A stretch of DNA of 26,449 bases, taken from IMG/VR virus record IMGVR_UViG_3300026521_000589, positions 1-26,449 of that record. One strand, given 5' to 3'. Each line of letters starts with the position of its first letter. Positions within the stretch are counted from its first letter, which is position 1. Below are positions 20,054 through 26,449 of this stretch, in pieces. The notes below the pieces were generated by a model, which saw only the letters and a list, made by a program, of their open reading frames with translations, searched no databases and had not been told where the DNA came from. The position numbers and the translations under genes are program-made. The DNA is from a virus.

Positions 20054-21918
20054 GTGTTGTTTTGGAAGCATGGAAAGACGGCTTACGCCCAGACCCACAA
20101 ATCGGAGTCGATGAGTGGCGTAACAAGTACCGTTATCTCTCCGAATCGGGTGCAAGTGAGCATGGTAAGCTAGACAGCAACCGAACACCCTACACCATAG
20201 AGATAGCAAACCACCTCTCACCACAGAGTCCTACACAGCAGGTGTTTGTCTGCAAAGGAGTACAAGTAGCCATTACAGAGCTTGGTAACGACTTCTTGTT
20301 TACCTATGCACACTTGTATAGTAGACCGATGATGGGCGTGCTCCCCACCAAGCCACTACTAGAAGACCATGTAAAGAGTAAAGTTTGGTCAGGGGTAAAC
20401 GCTTCACCTGTACTAAAAAATGAGGTTTTTTATCCTATCAAACAAGGCTCTACCAAAACTTCATCTACTCTCAAGATGGTAATGAGAAAGAGTGGTACAA
20501 CGCTTAATTGGCGTTGGGCAGAGTCTAAGTCCACTTACGCCTCGGTGACTTATGGGGCAATATTAGCCTCAGATGTAGACAGATGGCCCGATGATGTCGA
20601 GGGAGAGGGGGATCCTATCTCTCTGCTACAAAAACGACTTGATACTTTTGGGAGCAGAAAGAAGTTTTTTTGTGAGTCCTCACCAACCAAACGTAAAAAT
20701 TCCAAGATTTACGCTGAAGCGATGTACGGTGACAGAAACTACTACAACATGAAGTGTCCACATTGTGGGGAGTATATAAAGTTTTCAGAAGAGAATTTTG
20801 TCTATGAGTATGATAAAGGGAGCTATGAGCTTACTTCTGATGTGACTTATAGATGCCCTCGTAATGACTGCATTATTAAGGGGTATGAGAAGAGTGAGAT
20901 GATGGCTCTTGAAAATGGGGCTAAGTGGATTCCTGAAAATCCAAACTTTAGAAACCAACTTAGAAAAACTTACTTTTTGCCCTCTTACTACTCTCCATGG
21001 AAGAGTTGGTTTGACATCTTTACTGAGTATCTTATCGCCCTTGGGGACAAGGAGAAACATGGAAAAACAAAGAAGTTGAAGGTCTGGTACAACACCATCG
21101 ACGGCTCTGTCTATGACGACGAAACAGAAAAAGAGGTAGAAACAACTCTTGACCAACTCCTCCAAAGAAGAGAGGAATACACAAAAGTTCCAAAAGATGT
21201 AGTGTTGCTTAGTGCAGGGGTAGACACCCAAGGTAATAGACTTGAAGTCTCTGTTTACGGTTGGGTAGATGACCAAGAGCGTTATCTCATTGCCCACTAT
21301 ATTGTTGCAGGGGATCTCAAAGAGAGGGAGACCAAGCAGATGTTAGATTCTCTTCTATTTGAGAAGTTTTTTGAGACCGAAGATGGTGGAGAGATGAAGA
21401 TATTTTGCTCGGCTATGGATACAGGAGGGGATAAAACCCAAGAGGTCTATGAGTACATACTCAAGAGATACAAGCATAACAGATTGTATGCTATCAGGGG
21501 AGGTCAGAGTATAGATGCTCCATTGGTAAAAGACTTCTCCACGATAGAAACAAAACGAAAAAAAAGCTTAAGGCTCTATACTTTAGGAGTTAATGCTGCC
21601 AAAGATGATCTTATTGCAGATATTGAAGAGCGAATGGGTACAAGATATATTCATTTTCCTTATAATATTCAGAGATTTTATGAGGGGGTAGTGATAGAGC
21701 ATGACATGAGTGATGAAGCATTTTTGAATCAGTTTTTAGTGGAAACAAAAGATGAAGAGGGGAGATGGAAAAACGAATTTAGGCGACGAAATGAAGCTTT
21801 GGATTGTGCCATCTATGCCAAGGCCGCAATAAAATGTACCAAAGGGCTTGATCTGCTGATTGAGAAGATGGCAAAACGGGGTAAAAAAGCATTTTATAGA
21901 AAATCAAAGGAGCAGTAG
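20050..21918 (+). CDS. Phage terminase large subunit, GpA family
   Basis: A 622-aa packaging motor/nuclease of the lambda GpA family. Near the N-terminus ADP-binding-type sequence KGVQVAIT (69-76) corresponds to the unusual Walker A of lambda gpA (KSARVGYS, lysine first), though its Gly is Ala here. It continues with ASDVDRWPDDVEGEGDP and FFCESSPT (ATPase coupling motif), two CxxC pairs for zinc (CPHCGEYI near 237 and CPRNDC), and the nuclease-domain signatures GVDTQGNRLEVSVYGW and ALDCAIYAKAA. It makes DNA concatemers into unit lengths and translocates DNA into the prohead. Overlaps the 85-aa gene by 4 bases and the next gene by 1. Confidence 0.95.
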   Translation: MSVVLEAWKDGLRPDPQIGVDEWRNKYRYLSESGASEHGKLDSNRTPYTIEIANHLSPQSPTQQVFVCKGVQVAITELGNDFLFTYAHLYSRPMMGVLPTKPLLEDHVKSKVWSGVNASPVLKNEVFYPIKQGSTKTSSTLKMVMRKSGTTLNWRWAESKSTYASVTYGAILASDVDRWPDDVEGEGDPISLLQKRLDTFGSRKKFFCESSPTKRKNSKIYAEAMYGDRNYYNMKCPHCGEYIKFSEENFVYEYDKGSYELTSDVTYRCPRNDCIIKGYEKSEMMALENGAKWIPENPNFRNQLRKTYFLPSYYSPWKSWFDIFTEYLIALGDKEKHGKTKKLKVWYNTIDGSVYDDETEKEVETTLDQLLQRREEYTKVPKDVVLLSAGVDTQGNRLEVSVYGWVDDQERYLIAHYIVAGDLKERETKQMLDSLLFEKFFETEDGGEMKIFCSAMDTGGDKTQEVYEYILKRYKHNRLYAIRGGQSIDAPLVKDFSTIETKRKKSLRLYTLGVNAAKDDLIADIEERMGTRYIHFPYNIQRFYEGVVIEHDMSDEAFLNQFLVETKDEEGRWKNEFRRRNEALDCAIYAKAAIKCTKGLDLLIEKMAKRGKKAFYRKSKEQ

Positions 21919-22118
21919 TGGCAAAAGAGAAGAACGTGCTAGATAAGAGAACTCAGATACGTTTTCAGGGGAGAGTTATATTGGAGTTGGCGATAGAATC
22001 ATTCATGTCAAAAAAAAATATTACCAAGTCAGATGCAATAGAGGAGTTTTTGATGGGATCAGCGACATTGCAGGAGGAGATGAAAAAGATTAGAGAAGAA
22101 TACACCTATACCAAATAG
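21918..22118 (+). CDS. Unknown 66-aa protein, RHH-like
   Basis: A 66-aa protein starting at GTG 21918, which shares its first base with the terminase stop (TAGTG). A short strand (TQIRFQGRVILELAIESF) followed by helices NITKSDAIEEFLMG resembles a ribbon-helix-helix DNA-binding fold. Not recognised further. The end lies inside the repeated upstream element 22113. Confidence 0.5.
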   Translation: MAKEKNVLDKRTQIRFQGRVILELAIESFMSKKNITKSDAIEEFLMGSATLQEEMKKIREEYTYTK

Positions 22119-22198
22119 AGCATAAAAAAAACTTCCCTTTTTTTTAATTTTTAAAAACTATAGAATATTCTTAATTTTTAAATAAGCAAGGAAGTGTG
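22113..22198 (+). promoter_or_regulatory. Upstream element, copy 1
   Basis: The first 30 bases (AAATAGAGCATA, A-run, CTTCCC, T-run) are identical to 26031-26060 and similarity continues for another 15 bases. A8-CTTCCC-T8 could fold as a hairpin. TATAGAAT at 22159-22166 is a possible -10. The GTG start lies exactly 86 bases after the first base of the repeat, as in copy 2. It probably drives or controls the gpW-position, portal and lysis genes. Confidence 0.55.
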
Positions 22199-22453
22199 GT
22201 GTATAGTGAACTCATAGAGATCTATTCAGAGGAGTATGTCCAAAAGAAGATCGATAAATATGGTGACCTCGAAGATAAGATTACGATATCTCAAGAGTAT
22301 CGTGTTGCCAACAGAGAGACCAAAAGAGCCATGCTTAGAGACGTTGAAAAGTCTCTATGGAAGTGGGAGCGTATCATGATGGCCCACAAAAGAGCAAAAA
22401 ATAAACGTCTCCGAAGAGGTCCCACGATCTCATCAATAGGATATCGTCCATGA
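22199..22453 (+). CDS. gpW-position head-tail joining protein (putative)
   Basis: An 84-aa basic helical protein: MYSELIEIYSEEYVQKKIDK, then a long helix, then a Lys/Arg-rich end KRAKNKRLRRGPTISSIGYR. It lies between the large terminase and the portal gene, which is the place of lambda gpW (head-tail joining), but no sequence motif proves homology. Two GTG codons in a row precede TAT; 22199 is preferred because AAGGAA lies 5 bases before it. Overlaps the portal gene by 4 bases. Confidence 0.65.
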   Translation: MYSELIEIYSEEYVQKKIDKYGDLEDKITISQEYRVANRETKRAMLRDVEKSLWKWERIMMAHKRAKNKRLRRGPTISSIGYRP

Positions 22454-23964
22454 GTTACTCCTCTATGCACGCAAGAATCACCAATACTCGACCGATTTAT
22501 GCGGGGGCTAGACGCTCACGAACGCACGGACGCTGGTCGATGAGAAAGCCCTCTCCTGATGTCGTAATAAAGGATTTTCCGACACTTCGTGGACGCTCAG
22601 ATGAGCTTTACAAAAATAACTCTTTGGCACGAAGTGCTATTAATAAAAATCTCGACAATGTAGTGGGTGGAGGACTTCGCCCCCATCCAACCCTCGATCA
22701 CAAAGCATTGGGAATCCCTAAAAAAGCAGCAAAGAAGATTGCAAAGGCGATTCTTCGAGAGTTTGATTTTGTGGCTGAATCAACAAATATTGATGCTGAA
22801 CGCAGTCAAAACTTCTATGAGTTGCAACGATCCATGCTCTATATGATGCTGATTGGTGGGGATGCGTTTGCCTTGTTTCCTCGCATTGAGCGACACAATA
22901 GCCCCTATACCACGGCCATTGCAACCATTCAAGCTGATCAGGTCTCCAATCCAAATAATACTAATGATACCCATACCTTGGCAGGTGGTGTAGAGGTCGA
23001 TGGCAATAATGCTCCAATTTTTTACCATATTCAGAGGAGACACCCCAATGGTTTGACACAAGGAGGGCAACCAACTACGTGGCAAAAGGTTCAAGCTTTT
23101 GATGATGAGGGGAGAGCATTGGTGCTACATCTCTTTTCTAAGCTTGAAGCTGGACAAAAAAGAGGGGTTCCCTATCTTGCTCCGATCATTAATCTGGTCA
23201 AGACTTTGGGATCCTACACCGATTCCGAAGTAACAGCTTCCCTCATCAGTTCGCTTTTTACTGTTTTTGTTAAAACCCAAAGTGGAGAGGGGTTAAGCCC
23301 TAAAGAGCTTGAACTCAATAGTGATGAATCCAGTGAAGAGAGAGTGGACTACTCAATGTCATCAGGATCAGTAATCAACTTAAAAGATGGAGAGAGTGTT
23401 GAGGTTGCCGATCCGAAACGACCCAACAAAAATTATGACATTTTTCATCGTGCCATCATCAAGGAGATGGCCGTTGGGCTTAATCTTTCGTATGAAGTCC
23501 TGATGACCGAATTTGGAAAATCATTTACTTCCAGTCGTGCGGTATTGCTTCAGGTTTGGAAATACTTTCGATCGTTGAGAAAAATGATGGAAAATCGTTT
23601 CTGTCAACCTGTCTTTGAACGTGTTATTGAGGAAGCCGTGCTGTTGGGGAGGTTGGAGTTGAAAGGGTTCATTGAAGATCCCTTTGTACGAAAGCTTTGG
23701 TTGCATTGTAACTGGACAGGAGAGCAACCAGGGGCGATTGATGAGATCAAAGAGGTCAAAGCAGCGAAGATGAGAATCGAGACGGGGCTAAGTACCCGAA
23801 AGCGAGAAGCCTCCATGATGAATGGCACTAGCTTCGATGAGAATATCACCGTAGCAGAGGATGAGAGTCTTCGAATGATATGGGCAAATCTTATGAGCGA
23901 ACTCAATGTGCTACCTGAGAAGAAGAAGAAAAAGAAGAAGAAAAAGGCAGTGAATGAAAAATGA
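22450..23964 (+). CDS. Phage portal protein, lambda gpB family
   Basis: A 504-aa portal protein, the dodecameric DNA gateway of the head. Family features: SDELYKNNSLARSAINKNLD, VVGGGLRPHP, a middle YMMLIGGDAFALFPRI with nearby RHPNG, and AIIKEMAVGLNLSYEVLMTE with ALWLHC-type strands (LWLHCNWTG). The C-terminus ends in nine consecutive lysines (AAG/AAA codons, 23923-23946) before the last five residues, a simple-sequence run prone to slippage. It overlaps the next gene by 11 bases. The protease gene normally next in lambda-type order is 2.1 kb away, after the lysis genes. Confidence 0.95.
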   Translation: MSYSSMHARITNTRPIYAGARRSRTHGRWSMRKPSPDVVIKDFPTLRGRSDELYKNNSLARSAINKNLDNVVGGGLRPHPTLDHKALGIPKKAAKKIAKAILREFDFVAESTNIDAERSQNFYELQRSMLYMMLIGGDAFALFPRIERHNSPYTTAIATIQADQVSNPNNTNDTHTLAGGVEVDGNNAPIFYHIQRRHPNGLTQGGQPTTWQKVQAFDDEGRALVLHLFSKLEAGQKRGVPYLAPIINLVKTLGSYTDSEVTASLISSLFTVFVKTQSGEGLSPKELELNSDESSEERVDYSMSSGSVINLKDGESVEVADPKRPNKNYDIFHRAIIKEMAVGLNLSYEVLMTEFGKSFTSSRAVLLQVWKYFRSLRKMMENRFCQPVFERVIEEAVLLGRLELKGFIEDPFVRKLWLHCNWTGEQPGAIDEIKEVKAAKMRIETGLSTRKREASMMNGTSFDENITVAEDESLRMIWANLMSELNVLPEKKKKKKKKKAVNEK

Positions 23965-24283
23965 GTTTGAACATCGACCCTATATCTCCGTACTGTTGAT
24001 CCTCTTGGCATTTGTTATGCTCTCGGTGGGGTGGATTTTGATTATGAGCATTGGTCTATTTTATTATTATCAAAAAGAGAAGATATCTGAATATCTCTAT
24101 AATGTTGGTGTGAGCTTGGACTATTTAGCAGCAGCTATTATTTTTAATGTTCGAGGTAATACGATTTCGGCGATTGTCTACAAGAGAGAGTATTGGAGGG
24201 CTGTTTGGTTGGTTAATTGGCTTTTTAGAGACAGCGAACATTGTCGTAGTAGCTTTATAAAAGAGTTTGGAGGGAAGCAATGA
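23954..24283 (+). CDS. Small membrane protein of the lysis block
   Basis: A 109-aa protein with one clear N-terminal membrane segment (about 10-37: YISVLLILLAFVMLSVGWIL). The soluble part has LDYLAAAIIFNVRGNTISAI, then W.....LVNWLFRDSEHC. This Q/A..AN...G.....TIS..........DHC pattern occurs in small proteins of many prophage lysis regions (recalled from pattern memory, not searched), of unknown role. It is translated with an 11-base overlap of the portal end and 4-base overlap with the holin. Confidence 0.65.
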   Translation: MKNEFEHRPYISVLLILLAFVMLSVGWILIMSIGLFYYYQKEKISEYLYNVGVSLDYLAAAIIFNVRGNTISAIVYKREYWRAVWLVNWLFRDSEHCRSSFIKEFGGKQ

Positions 24284-24597
24284 ATTTAGAAGATATACCA
24301 CTTTGGCTCTTTGTTGCGATCCTTTTTACGGTCTCTTTTATCTTCTCTTTTATTGGATACCTAGAGAAGCATATTGAGGAGATAACCAAGGACAATCGAA
24401 TCAAGATGTATGTGCGTGGAGCGTTACACAGTGCTATTGGAGCATTGGTGGCGGTTGTGATTTATGCTGTCCAAGTAGAGTATTGGGAGGAGAGCAACTT
24501 TTTGCTGAAGATCGCCCTCTCGGTAATGGGAGCTGTGCTGAGTGATACAATACTGCTTAGAGCAAGACGAGAGATAGGGGAGAGAGATGTTAAGTAG
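24280..24597 (+). CDS. Phage holin (3-TM type)
   Basis: A 105-aa membrane protein with three predicted membrane segments (7-27, 46-64, 75-95) and a charged C-terminus ending RRARREIGERDVK-like (RARREIGE). Size, topology, and position directly before the endolysin match class I holins, which open the inner membrane at a set time. Overlaps both neighbours (4 and 11 bases). The first residues MNLEDIP carry two acidic charges, typical of holin N-termini. Confidence 0.8.
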   Translation: MNLEDIPLWLFVAILFTVSFIFSFIGYLEKHIEEITKDNRIKMYVRGALHSAIGALVAVVIYAVQVEYWEESNFLLKIALSVMGAVLSDTILLRARREIGERDVK

Positions 24598-24844
24598 TAT
24601 AGATATGTTTATCGGTTTTATGCTCTTTTTGGTTTGCTATGGAATTTATCTTCGGATTTGGAATCAGAGTCGTACGACCATTTTAATGATTGTCTTTTTG
24701 ACAGTATTGGCATTTTTGAGCAAGTTTTGCTCAATAGATGTGATCTTGTTATTACTGGCTATTGGATTATTTATGCTCTTTGTTCGGGCTGTTTTTAGAA
24801 AATATATCATCAAGAGCCGATGGAGGGAGTTGTTTTATGCGTAA
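24587..24844 (+). CDS. Second small membrane protein (antiholin or holin partner)
   Basis: An 85-aa protein that is almost wholly hydrophobic, with three likely membrane segments (6-22, 31-48, 52-70) and a basic tail (RKYIIKSRWRELFYA). It follows the holin with an 11-base overlap and precedes the endolysin with an 8-base overlap. It may be a second holin subunit or a regulator that delays lysis; the sequence does not decide. Confidence 0.6.
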   Translation: MLSSIDMFIGFMLFLVCYGIYLRIWNQSRTTILMIVFLTVLAFLSKFCSIDVILLLLAIGLFMLFVRAVFRKYIIKSRWRELFYA

Positions 24845-25313
24845 AAAAGAGATTAAACAGGAGATTGTCGATGCGTGCATCAGAGAGGGGATAATCAAAG
24901 CAGAGGCGATCCAGTATGTTTTGGCTACGGTTGAGCATGAGACCAATGGAACCTATTTGCCTGTACGGGAAGCTTATTGGCTCGATGAGGCATGGCGAGA
25001 ACAGCATTTGGACTATTTTCCCTACTACGGTAGGGGATATGTTCAACTCACCCATGAGGAGAACTATGCAAAATTTGGTGAGTTGCTCAATGTTGATCTC
25101 GTTGGAGAACCTGATCTTGCACTAGAGAGAGAAAATGCCATCTACATCCTGATCCAAGGGATGAAGCAGGGACTGTTTGCAGGCAAGCGATTGAGCGACT
25201 TTTTTAATAGGCATGGAAGTGATTTTATTGGGGCAAGAGCCATCATTAATGGAAAAGATCGTGCCAAGCGAATTGCCCGTATTGCTCAACGGCAGAGGGT
25301 GATCTATGTTTAG
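24837..25313 (+). CDS. Endolysin, GH19 (chitinase/lysozyme) type
   Basis: A 158-aa peptidoglycan-degrading enzyme. VLATVEHETNGTYLPVREAY contains the acidic residues of the active-site helix (Glu33/Glu35), and YYGRGYVQLTHEENYAKFG at about 63-81 is the conserved GRG..QLT..NY signature of GH19 endolysins. There is no signal peptide, so export must rely on the holin. ATG 24837 was selected (GGAGGGAG upstream); a longer in-frame reading starts inside the preceding gene. Overlaps the spanin gene by 8 bases. Confidence 0.92.
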   Translation: MRKKEIKQEIVDACIREGIIKAEAIQYVLATVEHETNGTYLPVREAYWLDEAWREQHLDYFPYYGRGYVQLTHEENYAKFGELLNVDLVGEPDLALERENAIYILIQGMKQGLFAGKRLSDFFNRHGSDFIGARAIINGKDRAKRIARIAQRQRVIYV

Positions 25314-25638
25314 CTTTACAATGATTTATTCCCATCGAAAGATATTGGTATGGGGCATTTTGATGGTTGTTCTCTCTGTGCCACTTGCTCTTTTTTGGCA
25401 ACAGCATCGTACGATTGCAAAACAGTCCAAGAGAATAGAGAATATGGAGAACAACATCACATTCTCTGATGTGGAGAGAGATGTTGAGATCGCCAATGCC
25501 ATTACCACTACAAAAGCTCATGAGCGAGATGAAGAGATTAAGAATATTATAGAGGAGTTAAATTATGAAACAGATCAAACCAATGCTACTAAGTATGATG
25601 ATACTCTATTGGAGCGGGTGTTCCTCTACAAAAATTAA
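25306..25638 (+). CDS. Inner-membrane spanin (Rz-like)
   Basis: A 110-aa type II membrane protein: one N-terminal membrane segment (about 13-31) and a periplasmic helix QHRTIAKQSKRIENMENNIT and onward. These are the traits of the i-spanin Rz, which joins the outer-membrane lipoprotein partner across the periplasm to fuse the membranes. The start overlaps the endolysin end by 8 bases and the last 74 bases overlap the o-spanin gene in another frame, the overlapped Rz/Rz1 arrangement. Confidence 0.85.
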   Translation: MFSFTMIYSHRKILVWGILMVVLSVPLALFWQQHRTIAKQSKRIENMENNITFSDVERDVEIANAITTTKAHERDEEIKNIIEELNYETDQTNATKYDDTLLERVFLYKN

Positions 25639-25918
25639 ATACCATCAGCCAATATATTATGAGTTTAATCTAAGTGAGGTGGAGCTTGATCCCATCGAGC
25701 CATTGCAACCCAAAGGGTATGTTATGTTTTTGGATCCTGAACATCGCTATGTCAAAATGCCAGCATGGTTTTATGCCACCATGCTAGATCGCAATGATAG
25801 ACGAAAAAAACACATTATGATCTATAGGCAACTCTATGAATGGGCATTGGAGGATGTGGAGCGTTACAACGCATTTGTGGCAAAGCAAAAGCAACTTTTT
25901 CAAGACTTGAATAGATGA
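25565..25918 (+). CDS. Outer-membrane spanin lipoprotein (Rz1-like)
   Basis: A 117-aa lipoprotein. Signal peptide MKQIKPMLLSMMILYWSGCS with lipobox YWSGC, Cys19 as lipid site. The mature part of 99 aa is longer than the classical Pro-rich Rz1 and contains PIEPLQPKGYVMFLDPEHRY. It begins inside the inner-spanin gene in a different frame and extends 280 bases past it. The pair is the expected last step of lysis. Confidence 0.85.
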   Translation: MKQIKPMLLSMMILYWSGCSSTKIKYHQPIYYEFNLSEVELDPIEPLQPKGYVMFLDPEHRYVKMPAWFYATMLDRNDRRKKHIMIYRQLYEWALEDVERYNAFVAKQKQLFQDLNR

Positions 25919-26030
25919 TAGGGGCTTGGTAGGCATAGAGACACAGCCAAGATTCCCGATTACGTCATTGTTGTACATAATACTCCTCTTTTTTAGATGT
26001 TAGCCAAGCCTTTAAATGTCTCTCAATCAA
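25919..26030. other. Non-coding gap with interleaved inverted repeats
   Basis: GGCTTGG (25923-25929) matches CCAAGCC (26005-26011), and AGAGACA (25938-25944) matches TGTCTCT (26018-26024). The two pairs interleave as in a pseudoknot. A weaker CTTGG/CCAAG hairpin is possible inside. GGGCTTGGTAGG also occurs at 12222. No ORF. Confidence 0.4.
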
Positions 26031-26116
26031 AAATAGAGCATAAAAAAAACTTCCCTTTTTTTATTTTTTTAAAACAGATAATATTTTGAATAATTAAAAT
26101 AAATCAAAGGATAGCC
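26031..26116 (+). promoter_or_regulatory. Upstream element, copy 2
   Basis: Same element as at 22113: the first 30 bases are identical and the GTG start lies 86 bases after its first base in both. GATAATATT at 26077 is the candidate -10. Controls the protease/head operon. Confidence 0.55.
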
Positions 26117-26449
26117 GTGTATAGACGACTCTTTTTGAAGTATGCCAATACCCCTCTGTTGGCAACAGATACACTTGTTAGCAATGCTGTCTCTTTGCTA
26201 CTCTCTGATAAAACAGATGCTCCTCCCAATGCTCTCTCTACCAAAGCAGGTGAAAACTTCAACTCTAACCTTATTGAGATTCGTAAGAATGTTGCCATCT
26301 TGAACATTACGGGTCCAATCTTTCGTTATGGAAAAGTGGAAGCGTGTGATGTTGTCTACGGAACCCAACACTTCTCTGAAGCATTGGCTAAAATGGAGGC
26401 GGATGTTGATATTACTGATATTGTGCTTAATTTTGATACAGGTGGAGGC
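26117..26449 (+). CDS. S49-family head maturation protease, N-terminal part (lambda gpC-like)
   Basis: The frame is open from GTG 26117 to the window end (111 codons). It reads MYRRLFLKYANTPLLATDTL and later VAILNITGPIFRYG and TDIVLNFDTGGG, which is the beta-strand plus DxGGG/SPGG entry to the ClpP-SppA fold of S49 peptidases. Lambda-type phages have this gene after the portal; it digests the scaffold during head assembly. AAAGGA lies before the start. The catalytic Ser/Lys region is past the window end. Confidence 0.8.
   Translation, partial: MYRRLFLKYANTPLLATDTLVSNAVSLLLSDKTDAPPNALSTKAGENFNSNLIEIRKNVAILNITGPIFRYGKVEACDVVYGTQHFSEALAKMEADVDITDIVLNFDTGGG

Noticed and set aside
20785-21297. 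170-aa minus-strand ORF inside the terminase gene
   Set aside because: Shadow of a well-supported coding frame.
23521-24011. Minus-strand ORFs opposite the portal gene
   Set aside because: They include a poly-Phe run that is the antisense of the Lys tract; shadows of the portal frame.

Overview
The window looks like phage DNA from end to end, probably from a temperate phage of a Campylobacterota host (Sulfurimonas/Sulfurovum-like). That host guess rests on AT-rich, Lys/Glu/Ile-rich coding style and frequent TAAT/TTTT intergenic sequence; no host gene is present to confirm it. No ribosomal or core metabolic genes are seen.

Layout: (i) 93-4194, plus strand: end of a P2/Mu-type tail module (tape measure, GpU, GpX, GpD). 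(ii) 4191-9056, minus strand: an accessory block between tail genes and integrase. It holds a lipoprotein, a winged-helix protein, several small unknowns and a three-gene operon whose centre is a 575-aa membrane/coiled-coil protein ending in an HEFCH zinc-peptidase-like motif. (iii) 9060-9450: a repeat- and operator-rich divergent control region. (iv) 9448-11176: a 99-aa unknown and a tyrosine integrase. (v) 11183-11389: an attachment site made of a 3' tRNA-Met fragment flanked on both sides by paired short repeats, i.e. it looks like a complete attP. (vi) 11413-12632: a leader rich in hairpins, an HTH protein and an RHH regulator with a palindromic operator. (vii) 12632-15992: tightly overlapping early/replication genes, including a DnaB-N/RepA-like ATPase and a replication-associated protein. 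(viii) 15993-26449: a gpZ-like protein, Nu1-like small terminase, DNA methyltransferases (one decayed), GpA large terminase, a gpW-position protein, lambda-type portal, a complete lysis cassette (membrane proteins, holin, GH19-type endolysin, overlapping spanins), then the start of an S49-type head maturation protease.

How it works together: reading from terminase rightwards past the window end and back to the tail genes on the left gives a normal terminase-portal-protease-(capsid)-tail-int-att-early order. This circular order, plus arm-type repeats on both sides of the att core, suggests a free or circularly assembled phage genome, or two tandem prophages, rather than one prophage edge. Most genes in the plus-strand blocks overlap by 1-11 bases, so translational coupling is the rule.

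Most notable: the putative intact attP; the unexplained membrane-metallopeptidase operon with a G8 tract and a 21-bp hairpin at its head; a 74-nt hairpin within iteron-like repeats; a leader with mutually exclusive hairpins; a recurrent GATAGTGTAC motif confined to the early region; and an 86-base promoter-like element duplicated in front of the gpW-position gene and the protease gene.
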